Part shown: positions 23,544 to 36,099 of the stretch, one piece after another
Numbering within the stretch: the stretch's first letter is position 1
Layout: each line of letters starts with the position of its first letter
Source of the DNA: Eucommia ulmoides
Taxonomy: Eukaryota; Streptophyta; Magnoliopsida; Garryales; Eucommiaceae
NCBI GenBank assembly: GCA_016647705.1
Contig: CM028335.1
Coordinates: forward strand, 33,866,212-33,930,211
Reading direction: 5' to 3'
Length of the DNA: 64,000 bases
Position numbers and translations under genes: made by a program
Notes under the pieces: generated by a model
The model's database searches: none
The model's input: only the letters and a program-made list of their open reading frames with translations
Told to the model about the DNA's origin: nothing

Positions 23544-25200
23544 TGTTGGCCCAAAGAGTTACCTAAGAAGGGGGTGAATTGAGTAGTTACTAAATTTAAA
23601 TAATTAATTTCTCTAAACACAAATAATCAATTTTCATAAATAGATTATTGTATTTATACGCAGCGAATATGTGTTTAATACTAAATGTACACCAAATCAT
23701 AAGATAGAAAATGAATCAATACAACACATAAGAATTTATCTTAGCTCAGTCAAGCTAGTCTTGCCTACGTCCAGTCCCCCAAACTCCATAGAGATTCATA
23801 ATCTACGGAACCTCTGATTCCTTTATTAGGTAGGAACCAAACTCTTATAACTCTCGATTCTTTTATAGGCACAGAATCAACATTTACAATTTACCATTTT
23901 CACAGATCAAGGATGAACCTTATCTTTTTATCAGGCTAAAAAAAAACCTAACTCTTTCTGACTTACCATTTTTCACAGGGAATGAAGAACCTTCACAAAT
24001 CACTCAAAAATAATTCAATAAAGGATTAATCAAAACCTAATTGTTTTCAAGGGAAAAAAATAACCTAACTTTTTTACCAAAACAAAGATCAAACCCTAAT
24101 CTTTTACACCGGAAAAAATCGAAACCTAGCTACCCTAACTAAACATCATCCTAAATGTGTCTAATTCACTTAAACTTACAAATACAAAAAAATGCAAGTT
24201 TTTTTTCACAAGAAGCTTCCACCACCTCAATACGAATATAAAAAATTAATATCCTAAATAATTACTACGTGATAGATATAATGTGAGGCAATTTAAATCT
24301 GATTAATAAATAATGTGTGTAGCAAAAAATTAGCACATAATCACATAAACATGCAAAATCACTTAAAAAGATTTTCAAGCTTTTAAGTTCAAAAATGATT
24401 TTTCTAACAATCCTAAATCAAGTAATCAAGATAAATATAAATCTAAAATAAATAATAAAACTTGGAAGGATCTTACTAGGAAAACAGCGAAGACATTGAT
24501 CAAATAACAATTAGAACCCAAATTGACGAAGCTAAACAGCTAGCTGTTTAGATTAAAAACTTTAATAGAATCTCTCGAAAAAATCTCAGCGTAAATATCA
24601 CTTTTAGAAAAGCTCAAACTGATTGATCTTGATGTGCGCAACTCAATTCCTACAGGTCTATATTAATAGACAAATAACTAGTCCTCTAACGACTAATTTC
24701 TCAAAGATATGTCACTTAATGACACTCTTAGACCCTATATATGATAACCTTTTATTTTAGGTGTACTTCACTTAAAAGTAACTTTCAATTGTCTCAATTA
24801 AGTCCATAAAATTATTCTCAATTTAAAACCATAAAAATAAAAAGTATTAAACCATTTAGATTAGGAGAATCTTAAAATATATGTACCATATCAATAGGAA
24901 TAATATAATTGGTTGTTAATATTTCAATGAAGTTTTAATCCCCCAAATCCTTCTCTTGAAATCATAAAAAAAGTATAGTTTTTTACCAAGAGACCAAATC
25001 ACCCGAAAGCTCAACTTACTTGGTCGATTGACCGAATCCTACAGGTTGGTTGACCGACCTATCCAGCTCCAAATATAACTATTGGCTTAAGGCCAGTCGA
25101 TTGACTGATTAGATCAGTGTGATCCATTTTTCCTTCAATTCATCTATAGACTCAAACGGTTGATCAATCCTTTTCATTCGATTGACCAATTGGATCAGTA
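23544..25200 (-). repeat. Copia 3' LTR, truncated
   Basis: It is colinear with the right LTR from TGTTGGCC to the word 'ggatcagta', the equivalent of about 29491. At 25201 it switches to RT-coding sequence. Roughly 475 bp of LTR sequence is missing compared with the right copy. Confidence 0.85.
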
Positions 25201-25424
25201 TGGAAGTTAGATCTAGGAACTAGAGACCATACTTTATTACATTCAAATTGAATTAATTCTTCTTGCATCGTGGAGATCCAAAATTCATCCGTTAACGCTT
25301 GATTCACATTCTTAGGCTTAATTTGAGATAGAAATACAAGATTAATTATATCCCTTAGAAAGGATCTTGTACTTACATCTTTCTCAAAATTTTCAATAAT
25401 TTCTTTTATCGAATGTCCCGACAT
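25201..25424 (-). pseudogene. Copia reverse transcriptase, N-terminal fragment
   Basis: The frame reads 'ALTDEFWISTMQEELIQFEC' and 'NKVWSLVPRS', the start of the Copia RT domain (RVT_2), where a conserved 'MQEEL..F..N.VW.LVPRP' lies just before the fingers. Everything downstream (catalytic YxDD, RNase H) is gone at the deletion junction at 25200. Confidence 0.8.
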
Positions 25425-25620
25425 TATCTTTATAGAATGTGGTAAAGTCGTCTCCTCTCCTTTTGGTTCCTCATTCTGTGGTTCATTTGTTGTATCACCT
25501 TATTGGTTTTGATTATTCTATGTACCTACATCAGCATCATCCAAAACCTTGCTCGACACAAGTGGATTAGATTCCTCAAATATAACACATATTGATTCTT
25601 CTACTACTAAGGTAAGTTTA

Positions 25621-26330
25621 TTATATATTTTTATATGCTTTACTATTAGATGTATACCCAAGGAAAATACCGTAATTAGATTTAGCATCAAGTTTGTCCA
25701 AATTATCATTATCATTATCATTTAAGATAAAATATTTGCACCCAAAAACTTTAAAATAGAATATATTTGGAGTTTTACCATTCCAAATTTCATAAGGGCT
25801 TTTATTAAAACCTTTCCGGATAGAGATCCTATTTACAACATGGTAAGCGATGCTTATGGCTTTGGCCCTGAAGTATTTAGGAAGACGATTCTCATTCAAC
25901 ATTGTTCTGGCCATTTTCTGAAGCGTTTTGTTTTTCCTTTTCACAATATCATTTTGTTGTGGTGTTCTAGGTGCAGAAAAGTTATGAGCATACCTGTGCT
26001 CAACACAATAACTTATTACCTCATCATTCCTAAACTCTATGTCTCTATCAATACGAATGTTAATGATGCAACATTACTTATCATTTTGAACACGTTTACA
26101 AAACTTAGAGAATATATAAGCAAATTCACTATTCTTAACTAGGAAAAATACTCCTGTAAATCTAGAATAATCATCTACAATTATGAATGCATAAAATTTA
26201 CCTCTTAACTAGTAATAGGATTCGGACCAAATAAATCAAGATGCAATAATTCAAGACATCTAGATGTGGATATGTGCAACTTCTTCTTAAAAGATGAGCT
26301 AGATTGTTCTCCTAATTGACATGCATCACA
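25621..26330 (-). pseudogene. Copia integrase, degenerate
   Basis: The C-terminal part is open (25621-25944): 'KSPYEIWNGKTPN', 'FKVFGCKYFILND', 'GIFLGYTSNSKAY', the classic Copia integrase C-terminus. Upstream (to about 26330), 'HLDLFGP'-type and 'ARCLELLH'-like core motifs can be read only through several stop codons, so the catalytic core is dead. Confidence 0.8.
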
Positions 26331-26483
26331 TACTTTAATGCTAGTAAGCCACATACAATACTCTTCTTAGACAGATTTGAAATTAACTCCATACTAGCAT
26401 GCCCAAGTCGTCTATGTCATAACCCTTCTATTCTCAAATAATGCATTTAAACATAATAAATTTTGTGAAGAGAAGTCATGAAA

Positions 26484-26849
26484 TCAACATGTATTAATAT
26501 TTTCAAATCGTGATGTAATAAGTAATTTACTACTAACATGCTCATTCTTAATAATGCATCTATCATGATAAAAAACAACGTTATAACCTTCATCACATAA
26601 ATAACTAATGTTAAGTAGGTTATGTTTAAGACCGTCTACTAAGAGAACATCTTTAATAGTAGTAGACCCATTATCGATATTACCTATACCGATAAGTTTA
26701 CCCTTTGCGTTGTCTCCAAATGTCACATAACCTCTGTCTTTAGGTGTTAAAGACATGAATTTAGATTTTTCACCCATCATGTGCCGAGAACAACCACTAT
26801 CCAGGAATAATTTTTCCTTGCCTATCGATATTTTCAGAGTAACCTGCAA
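26484..26849 (-). pseudogene. Copia aspartic protease segment
   Basis: An open stretch of 121 codons contains 'LFLDSGCSRHMMG', the D-S/T-G type active site of Copia protease with the following H-M, then 'VTFGDNAKGKLIGIG' and 'LKHNLLNISYLCDEGY' leading into the pre-integrase region. It is the best-preserved part of the polyprotein. Confidence 0.88.
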
Positions 26850-27259
26850 GAAGCACCTTAAATAATTCCTAAGTGTTACTCAATCTAATTGGGTCCGATC
26901 TTCTTAGTTGGGACAATTTTAGTTCCTTTAGGAAGCCAAACTTGTTTGCATTTAGATACTTTAGAAAAGCATTTACTAATCGTATACCCCACAATGTTAT
27001 ATTTAAAACATCTAATAAGATTCTTGGTTTCAGAAAAGAATTTATGAAATCTCATTTGTTTAAGGTTTTTCTAAAACCCAGTTCCCGCTTTATCAAAGAT
27101 ACCTCGTGAATTTCCCAAAAGTATTTTTAGATTATTTTTACCACCCATGAATTTGAGAACTATCGAATGTAAATCCGACATTTTGAATTTCAATTCAATG
27201 TTTTTAGATTCAAATTTATCAGTTACTTATTAAGTGTGTTAATTGTACTTTGTAAGGTG

Positions 27260-27785
27260 TTAATTTGAGAACACTAGTTTTTTATAATCCTGTGTTAATT
27301 TTTGATAAACATCAAATAAATCATCGAAATATAAAAGGCAAGAATTAGAACATTTCGTTACCTCATCTCTAGTGGCCATCAAAGTAAGTATAGATGAATC
27401 GTCACTACTTGATTTTTTCGAGCTACTCGACTTATAATCATCCCAGGTAGATTTCATTAATTTATTCTTACTTTTCTTTAGTCGATCCACAACTTGAAAC
27501 CTAGGTATATTCATTAGCATCTAAAGAACAAAACATAACATTAATAGCTAGAGAATTAACAAAAAGTTTTTGTTTATCAGAGGTTGTAAGTTGTTCTTTT
27601 TTCTCTGTCACTCCATTCTTCTTAGGAATGAATGGAACATCCTCAATAGCTATCCACTTATCATAATTAGTGGCTTGAAGAAAACCAATTATTCTGTCCC
27701 GCCAAAATGAATAGTTATCATTTGCAAACAAAAGTGGACAGTGCATAGACTGCCTCTCACCCAGAGTGCCTATGGGGTGCACCAT
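27260..27785 (-). pseudogene. Copia gag, frameshifted and internally deleted
   Basis: The start is 'MVHPIGTLGERQ' then 'NYSFWRDRIIGFLQATNYDK', typical of plant Copia gag N-termini, ending at a stop after 'MFCSLDANEYT' (27501). A second frame (27520-27260) carries the Ser/Lys-rich linker 'STWDDYKSSSSKKSSSDDSS'. The middle of gag is missing between them, and no CCHC zinc knuckle is seen. Confidence 0.8.
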
Positions 27786-27826
27786 GTGATCTTTCTTAAC
27801 TAAGATTTTAAGACAAACAAACTAAA

Positions 27827-27843
27827 CCAACTCTGGTATCAAT
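27827..27843 (-). other. Copia primer-binding site, tRNA-iMet type
   Basis: Right after the LTR end (CCAACA), the minus strand reads ATTGATACCAGAGTTGG. It matches the initiator-tRNA-Met PBS TGGTATCAGAG with two substitutions. The gag start lies about 42 bp further on. Confidence 0.7.
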
Positions 27844-29967
27844 TGTTGGCCTAAAGAACTACCCATAAGGGGGGTGAATTGGGTAGGTACCAAATTTAAA
27901 CAATTGATTCATTTAAATACAAATAATCAATTTCCCTAAATAGATTATTATCATTATACATAACGGATATGTGTTTAATACTAAGTACACACGTAAACAC
28001 AAGACATAAAATAAATCAATGTAGCACACAAGAATTAATCTTGGTTTGGTTAAGCTAGTTTTTCTTACGTCTAGTCCCCCGAGCTCCACGAAAATTCGCA
28101 ATCCACTAAACCCCTAATTCTTTTACTAGGTAGGAACCAAACCCTTACAATTCATGATTCTTTTACAGATACAGAATCAACCTATACAATTTACCTTTTT
28201 CACGGGTCAAGGATGAACCCTATCATTTTACCAGGATAAAGAAAAATTGAACTCTCTCTCATTATCCTTTTCACTGAGAAGGATGAACATTTACAAAGCA
28301 CTAAAAAATAATTTAGTTACAGGATGAATCGAAACATAATTCTTTTCAAGAGAAAAGAATAACATAATCTTTTTACTGGGACAAAGATCACACAATAATT
28401 TTTTTCATAGGAAAAAAATCAAAACCTAGCTACCTTAACTAGACACCGTCCTAAATATGTCTAATCCACTCAAACTCACAAATACAAAAAAATGCAAGTT
28501 TCTTCCTACAAGGAGCTTGAACCACCTCAATACGAATATACTCAATTAATGTCTTGAATAATTACTACGTGATAAATAAAATGTGATGCAATTCAAATCA
28601 AATTAATAAATAATGTGTGTAGCACAAATTTAACACGTAGTCACATAAACATGTAAAATCGCTAAAAACGATTTTAAACTTTTAAGTTGAAAAACGATTT
28701 TTCTAAACAATCCTAAATCAAGTAATCAAGATAAATATAACTCTAAAACAAATAATAAAACTTGGAAGGATCTCATTGGGAAAACAGTGAAGACATTGAT
28801 CGAATAGCAATTAGAACCAAAATCGGACAACTAGCGCTTTAGATAAAAAAAACTTGAATAGAATTTTTTGAAAAAGTCTCAGTGTATATCACTCTTAGAA
28901 AAGATCAAACTGACTGTTCTTGATGTGCTCAACTTAATTCCTATAGGTCTATATTAATAGACAAATAACTAGCCCCCCAATTACTAGTTTCTTAAAGATA
29001 TGTCACTTAATGACACTCTTAGACCCCATATATGATAACCTTTCATTTCAGGTGTACTTCACATAAAAATAATTTTCAATTCTCTCAATTAAGTCCATAA
29101 TACTATTCTAAATTTAAAACAATAGAAATAGGAAGTATTAAACCACTTAAATTAGGAGAATCTTAAAATATATGGACCATACCAATAGGGATAACATAAT
29201 AGGTTGTTAATAGTTCAATTAAGTTCAAATCCCCTAAATCACTATCTTGAAATCATAGAAAATGGATAATTGTTTAACAATAGACCAAATCACCCGAAAT
29301 TGCAACTGATTTAGTCAGTTGATCGAATCCCACAGGTTGGTTGACCAACCTGTCTAGCTCTAAATATAACCGTTAGGTTAAGGCTCGTCGATTGACCTAT
29401 TAGATAAGTGTGCTCATTTCCTTCACCAATTTAGCTACTGTTTCAAATGGTTGACCGACCAATTTCATTCAGTTAACCGACTGGATCAGTAGCATCTCAT
29501 TTTAACTCCAAAACACATTGTTCGATTCAGTTGATCGATTGCTTTTCTCGGTTGACCGAATTAACCAAAAAACTTAACCTCTAATACTTTAAAACATATT
29601 TTCCAATTAACTCAATTGTCAAATTCATTTCACATAAAGAGCACATACAATATCTCATTTTAGCATCTTAAGTTTATCACTTATTATCATGACAAACATA
29701 TAATTAACTCATTTTAAGTGTTATGTGTGATCTAAATTCTCGTTGCATTAAGAATATATAAGTAGAGAGTTGGTTTCACCTATTTTCTTCAAGGTCTTCA
29801 AAATTCTTCACATCTTCGTTATGTCTATCTTGTGGCCATTATGTTTTCTTCATGATGTCTTCTTCTTATCATATACATGGAACCATAAATTTGAAACACT
29901 CGATAAAATCAATAGTTCTACAAAAAATATCAATACTTAATTGTTCATCTAAATCTTGGATTCAATA
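27844..29967 (-). repeat. Copia 5' LTR, complete
   Basis: TGTTGGCC to TTCAATA (2,124 bp); the terminal CA has become TA. It abuts the 5-bp duplication ATAAG at 29968. U3 carries repeated 'gttgaccga' words and a perfect 22-bp palindrome (29332-29353: 10-bp arms acaggttggt/accaacctgt around TG). Confidence 0.85.
29332..29353. repeat. Perfect 22-bp palindrome in the Copia LTR
   Basis: Arms ACAGGTTGGT and ACCAACCTGT surround a 2-nt centre. The left LTR copy near 25043 has the related, slightly imperfect version. It belongs to the U3 motif array of this family. Confidence 0.8.
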
Positions 29968-29972
29968 ATAAG

Positions 29973-32900
29973 AGATGATTTTCTATACCTTATTTTTAGG
30001 TATCTCATTTTATGAGAAACTTTAAGGGTTTAGCGAAATCCTTCCCCCAACTGATTCTGGTTAAGGTTATCATGAATTTTTTTTGTTCTTTCTCATTTTG
30101 ATTAAAAACCAAAATTCAAGGCTCATTGTTTTATTCCAAAAACAAGTGACTCTTCAAAAAAAAATAAAAAATTGTTTCTTTTATTTTGTTTACTAGAGGG
30201 CAAAACCTTTCCTAAAATGCCTTCTTATTAAAAATATATTTTTCTTGAATACTTTTCATTTAAAAATATTTTTTGAAAAGAAATCTTTTCTCACTAAAAA
30301 TGTATTTTTTAGACGAAAATGATTTTTTATTTTTTTTGAAAAGATGTTTATTTTCAAATTGCTTTCCATTTCAAAATTGTTTTTCTTAAAACTTTTCCAA
30401 AACTTTTTTATTTTTATTTTTTATTTCAAATTATTTTGTTAAATTTTTTTCAAAACTTTTGTTTGTCATTTAAAAGTAAAAAAAAAAAAAAAAAATTCTT
30501 CAACATTTTATTTTTTCTTAACCATTTTTTTCTCAAAACATTTTACAAGAATAGTTATTTTCTTAAATCATTTTTCCATCATAAAAATAAATAACAACCA
30601 AAATGGTTTTTTAGTCATTAATTTTAATTTGCATAAAAAGAAAAGTCTTTTTTCAAAAATAAATGAACAGTGTTTTAACTTCATTTCTTTCATTCTTTTC
30701 TTTCTCTTTTTTCAAAACATAAAATTTCTCATCATAGCTTAAACTAAAAAATAAAAAATTAATAATAAAAAAATAAATTAAAATAATGATGAATAAATGA
30801 AAAAGAAAAACCTCCCCTTTGTAACCAAAACTTGTCGATTCTTCCATAATCGATAAGTAGCTTAAAAGGGGAATATTTTTACATATTACTTGTTTTATTT
30901 TTCATGTTTTATTTCTTTACTTATATGTGCCTTACCTTAATGAACACAACATAATAAATTAAATTAAGGGAAGAAAATAATGTTAACTAACCAAATCAAA
31001 TAAAACTTCGACTTGATTTAATTTGAAATACTTAGACACTGGGTACCGTTTCAAATGGATGTCTTGGGGGTACCTAATACCTTCTCTGAGTATAATGGAC
31101 CTCCGAACCCAAAAGAATATTCTGGTTAAGATAATTTTGAGTCAAATTTGGGCCTTTTCAAAAATATTTTCTTTTATATTCACTTATTTTCTTTGCAACC
31201 GATGACCAAACACACCTTTGCAAGTTACTTTTATCTTTATACACATGGCTAGATATGGGACTTCCTAAATATTTCTCATCAATATAAATATATTAAAAAA
31301 TCGACAAAATATATAATCAATTTTGTGTATTAAAATTTTGATTTTTGATGTAAAATAAGTATTTTTCCGGAGAATGGGTAAGTGATTTTATTTGTCAAAT
31401 TTAATATTTTTGCTAATTTTTTGAGTCTAAGTTATTATAATACCCATTGAGATGAACTTACGAATATATAAATCATTCAAAATGGAGCCCGTTTGTAGTC
31501 CATTTGTGTTCAAAAGATAAAGATTTATGAGGATTTAATATGCGTCATGGGCTTTCCAGTTTTATTACTAATTTCATTAAATTTGAGAGAAAAACTAACG
31601 TTTTTAGTTTTATTACTAATTTCATTAAATTTAATAGCAAAACCAATGTTTTCATTTTTCATCCAAAATTTTAGTAGATGAAAGGCTTGTTTGATAATCA
31701 AATTAACCACTTAAAACTTATTAAAATCACTTAATTAATTAAGATAACTTAAAAATTAAGTCAAAATGTAATTAAAAAATTAAGCAAAACACCTTTCAAT
31801 TAATTTTGTGGGGGAATTTCAATGAAGATCTTAATTTTAATATTTTATTTATTTATTAACGATGTTAAAATTATTTTGGGAATTTTTCAATCAATTGAAC
31901 TGATGTTATTATTTTTTTATGATTTTATTCAATATTATAAAATATTATTTCTTAGTTTTATTTATTTATTTTTTGCCTTTTAGTTTTCTTTAGTTTTTTT
32001 TTTTTTTTTTTAACATTTAATTTTAAAACTTTCATTTTCAGTTTGATCTTTTTCACTTTTTTTTTTTTTACTTTGTTTATTTTCTATTATTTTTAAATAT
32101 ATATATTTTTTTTTTATTCAAAAGAAGCAAAAATAGAAAAAAAGTAAAAATAAGTATAAAACAGAAAATAAATCAAAAGTAAATTAGAAGGTAAAAAGTA
32201 AGAAAGAATAAATAATAAACAATCAAATAAAATAAAAATAAAACCCAAAAAAGATTATATAAAAAAAAAAAAGCATAGAAAACATAAAATAATACAGAGA
32301 AAGTAAAATAAAAAATCACAAGTAATAAAATAATAAAAAAAACATAAAATAGTAAACTAAAATCAAAATAATAATAATAATAAAAAAAAATAGAAAACAA
32401 AACTAACACCATAAAATATAACACAAAATAAAATTATTTTGATTTAATGGTAATTATGATTATATAATTTAAATAATTTTTACCATTCAAATATTGCACT
32501 TATCAAATAAATAAATAAAAATTCAATACTTAAATTTTTAGCACTTAAAATTTTAATTTTATCAAATAACATTATGATATTTTTAGTACTTAAAATTGAA
32601 CATTTAGATATTCTGTAGTTAAAAATTAAGTAGTTATTAAACATGACCAAAGTTTTTATTTTTAAAATATAAATTATAAAATAAAAATAAATCTAACCAC
32701 AAGAATTTTTTTTTGTAATTACTCGTTATCTGTAATTATAAAGTTCTCATGAACTAATTTTCTCAATCGGGCCCCCGTCATCACGGTGGGGACAAATGTG
32801 AAACATTGATGATAGTTGCCAAACCGCCAAAAGGAGAAGCAAATAAATGAGAACACATGCATGGTCAAGGGTCGTGGGCCACGAAACACCGATCGATACT

Positions 32901-33300
32901 AGCCACGAATACGATTGCAGCATCACCAATCTGTCCCGATGGTGGCTTCTAAAACCTCACCACGTCCAGATTCAACGAAACTGTCCTTTTTGGGTCAAAA
33001 TTTATTAATACTGATCAGCAACCAATAAATGTTATGGCCTTTGAGAAGAGGCAATGGTCTCATGGTCGTCGTCTAGTGGATTAAAAGATGTGGGTTGTTA
33101 GTAGTGTAAACTTTGAATTTTGTGTCCATTTGGCCAATGGGTTCTTCGTGTTAATAGGGATTTGCCCGAATTTTATCCAATTCCACGGAAATCATGCATG
33201 GCGTTGGCATAAACATTGGTTCATTAACTTGTGGGATTGCTACATCATGGATGAGATCATTTGAATCAAAGTGTTGTCACATTTTAATGTAATATATATT
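29973..33300. other. Low-complexity AT-rich DNA, no gene supported
   Basis: Long T- and A-rich tracts (for example 30475-30500, 31990-32130, 32200-32430) and many ttttcaaaa/aaaataaaa words. The minus-strand frame at 32173-32424 is almost only Phe/Tyr/Leu/Ile and reflects composition. 31545-31640 holds a short direct repeat ('tttattactaatttcattaa' twice). 32740-33120 is of more balanced composition, but I recognise nothing in it. Confidence 0.6.
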
Positions 33301-33486
33301 ATTAATTAAATAAATTAATTATTTTTGGAGTTTTATAAGTTATGGAGCGAAAATGTCTCTTTCTATCTTAGTGGGTTAGTACTCCATTATGGTGTCATTT
33401 AATCTCTTGTAACTTTCAAGATTTTTGGAATTTTGTAACATTTTTCATTTATTTGTATGTATTTAATCTTTTGTGTTTTGAAACCT

Positions 33487-33495
33487 TATAAATAG
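33487..33495 (+). promoter_or_regulatory. TATA box of the collapsed Copia element
   Basis: TATAAATAG, followed 40-80 bp later by tcat/cata-rich sequence and the untranslated leader to the gag start at 33829. Confidence 0.5.
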
Positions 33496-33828
33496 GTCCT
33501 TCCAAAAGCATTCTGATTTGTTCATATTTTCATACATACATCTATACATACCTTATTTTGGGCAAAGAAATGTGTTCTCTTAGTAGAATTTTAGGTTCTC
33601 TTACTTGTGCAAAGTTAGTGTGAATCAAACAATTAAGTCGGGCTATTGTATCCTGGAGAGGATAAGTCAAAGATAAATTATGTTGCACCGGTTTTAAGGT
33701 GTTGCCAACCGCAGAGGGCCTGAATCTCCTTAAAGAGAATGAGATTTCTATGCCTCAGTCCGATATTAGTTTGTATTTTTCTCGATTTATTTGTATTTTT
33801 CTCCAACAACTTTAATGAAATTCAAAAT

Positions 33829-33960
33829 GGAGCCGACAATCGAGAAAACAAACGAAAGTGTCGGAGGTCTCAACAAGCCTTTTCGCTTCAAGGGAGTCCA
33901 TTTCAAGAGATGGAAAGATAAGGTAATCTTGATGATTTTTCAAGATTTACTTATATTTAT
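33829..33960 (+). pseudogene. Copia gag N-terminus, truncated
   Basis: The frame begins [17 protein letters not shown] and continues '[16 protein letters not shown]', with the F-x-G-x-xFxRW motif of plant Copia gag. It soon reaches a stop; the rest of gag is deleted. Confidence 0.65.
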
Positions 33961-33974
33961 CTGTTAAAAAAAAA

Positions 33975-34390
33975 GTGATGCTTTTCAAAAATTTAAAGAT
34001 TTTCTTCACGAAGTTAAAAGTCAATTATATAGAAAAATAAAGAAAATTAGAAGTGATAGAGGCCGAGAATATGTGAATAATGATTACTCACTTTTTGCTT
34101 AGTCTTTGGGAATAATTCATGAGGCTACTCCACCATATTTACCTGCATTAAATAGTGTGGCGGAAAGAAAAATAAACTTTAATTAATTTAACAAATGCGA
34201 TGCTAATTGATTTTCGTACTCCCCAAAATCTTTGGGGTGAGGCACTTTTAACTGCATGTCGTATTATAAATAGGGTTTCATATAAAAAGAACTAAAATTA
34301 CTCATTCTGAGTTGTGGAAGGGGCATAAACCAAACTTAGGATATTTTAGAGTTTGGGGTTGTTTAGCCTTTGTTAGATTAACTGACCATG
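33975..34390 (+). pseudogene. Copia integrase core fragment
   Basis: Reading across stops and frameshifts gives 'IRSDRGREYVNNDYSLF', 'GIIHEATPPYLPALNSVAER', a 'NLWGEALLTACRIINR'-like stretch, and 'ELWKGHKPNLGYF'/'VWGC'. These are the integrase D(D)E region, where 'SDRGGEY' and 'NGVAERKN' are diagnostic. At least three frame changes and several stops make it non-functional. Confidence 0.82.
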
Positions 34391-34395
34391 CAAGA

Positions 34396-36099
34396 CGAAT
34401 CATGCAAGTATGAGAGGAACTATCATGCAAGACAAATCATAAAGCATCATCTCTACCAAGAGGATCATCTGACCAGAGAGATCACTTTTCTTCCTAGGGA
34501 ACAATGTCTCTTGCAACAATAGAGCGGCCAATACAATCATTTGGAGCATACCCCAGCCCTCCTAACTTCTCCACATATCCCCATAGCCCTGATATCCGTG
34601 ATCATCTAAGAACCACCTCTGGAGCATGTCAAACTCCAAGAAATCCTCACCGACAGTTTGTCAAAGCGGTAGGTGTTTCCGCTTCACGCCCATAACCTGT
34701 GACAACCGAGTCTTCGACGATGACAGCGGGAGATGAGGAATCTCTCTTTCCAGTGGAAGTCCTAGTAAACAAGACATCTCTTCAAGACATGTAGTCAGCT
34801 TAGTCACCTCAAATCGAAAGCATGAGAAGGTTGGTATCTAGAGGCATACCCAGCTCTTGACAAATGGTCCGTCTACAGTCACTGGGTGAAGTTCCTTGAT
34901 ATAACCTAGTATGGATCATTGAAGTGCTGACTCAGCCAGGGTCAACGACTCTACCCAGTTAGACAGAGGAAAAAGGCTTGGCTAATGAAAGGAGAACCTG
35001 ATATGAATAACTCTGGAAGAACAGCCTTGGAGAAAATCCACTCAAAGAAAATATCATCCACACATATGCTAAACAAGCGAGGTCTGTCAAGTATATTTTA
35101 AATTCCTTTTAAAAAATTGCATAATTAACCCAAAATAGTTCTACCTGTCTAGACTAAGCTATGATGCAGCTAGGTCTCCCCACCTCTAGGGAAGCAAAAG
35201 TATGATCGGACGAGCAATCCTTTTTAGAAAGGCGAGCTGATCGCTTCCCCTTCTCTCGAGAAGAAGGGCATCGTCCAAAACAACTCGACAAAATATCTTC
35301 ATATGATAAAGAAAATTCATGCATAAAATCGTTTTTATCATAGTTAGGTTTATTTGTTTTAGGAAGATGTTAGCATAGGAGGTTTGAAGAAGTACATGCT
35401 AATAAAAAATAAAATGAATAGAAATAAGTCTTTTATCAGATAACTATCTACACTACCAATATTCCACCACTAATAATGAATATAAAGAACTAAAATAATA
35501 CATATACATCCCACACATAAGTACAATAATAAAGAGGAAAAGTATACATCAAGAAAAGAATATTCATATACATCCATCTTGACACATATACAACTATATC
35601 CACCATAATACATATCCCAAAAAATTATCCATCCACTATAATACATACACAAAAATGATACATGTACAACTGTGTCCACTATAACACATATCCAAAAAAT
35701 ATAAATGTACAATCAAAGAAAGAAAAAATGTCTATGCCTGTCAAGGGTCTGACATGGGTTAGTTCATACCCTCTCTTGATGCCCAGTCAGTGGGGTCGGC
35801 ATAGCGAAAAGAATGGAATCCTCTAGGTCAGCCATGAACTCTGCTGTGCCGAGAGTAGTCATATGAGCCTCAGGTGGTGGAATAAGAGTCTGGTGATTGA
35901 ATATTAGTATGCGAAGTCTAAGGATCTCTCGCTGCCGATTCTCACCATGCTGATAATGCTGACCGCACTCCTCTCTAAGAGCGTTTCTCTCAACTCTGAT
36001 TGTAGTAAGCTTAGTGATCGGAACTACTTCCTCGTCACTATGACTTACCCAGAAGGTTAATAGCCTGTATCCTAGCAAGGTACCACCCACTAGGTGTAC
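34396..36099. other. Unclassified DNA, no gene supported
   Basis: The frame at 34504-34695 (63 codons) has no recognised domain. 35440-35720 contains loose repeats of 'catatac', 'acatatcca' and 'tacacatc' words. The minus-strand frame 35764-36090 (108 codons, Arg/Glu/Leu-rich, coiled-coil-like around 'RVERNALREECGQHYQHGE') may belong to the relic described next. Confidence 0.4.

Larger units (their letters stand above)
23544..29967 (-). mobile_element. Ty1/Copia retrotransposon, internally deleted, TSD ATAAG
   Basis: LTRs begin TGTTGGCC at 23544 and 27844. ATAAG flanks the element at 23539-23543 and 29968-29972. Domain order on the minus strand is gag, protease, integrase, RT, which defines Copia. 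The PBS (27843-27827) resembles initiator tRNA-Met. The right LTR is complete (2,124 bp). The left LTR is cut at about 25200, where it joins RT coding DNA directly, so the 3' part of pol, the polypurine tract and the start of the 3' LTR are missing. All coding parts carry stops or frameshifts. Related LTRs are at 6375-8439 and 39794-41608. The RT and gag motifs and long LTRs suggest a Sirevirus-type lineage (inference). Confidence 0.88.
33300..34395 (+). mobile_element. Second Copia element, collapsed remnant
   Basis: An LTR-like promoter region with TATAAATAG (33487-33495) leads through 'cctggagaggataagtc' and 'ctccttaaagagaat' stretches. A gag start follows (ATG at 33829, '[14 protein letters not shown]'). 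About 30 codons later the sequence jumps to integrase core DNA (33975-34390). Most of gag, protease and all RT are missing. Exact ends and target duplication were not found. Confidence 0.65.

Noticed and set aside
32173-32424. 83-codon Phe/Tyr/Leu frame resembling membrane segments
   Set aside because: Translation of an A/T homopolymer-rich stretch; hydrophobicity is a composition artefact.
34504-34695. 63-codon plus-strand frame with many Pro/Ser/His
   Set aside because: No homologous motif, no copy elsewhere in the window.
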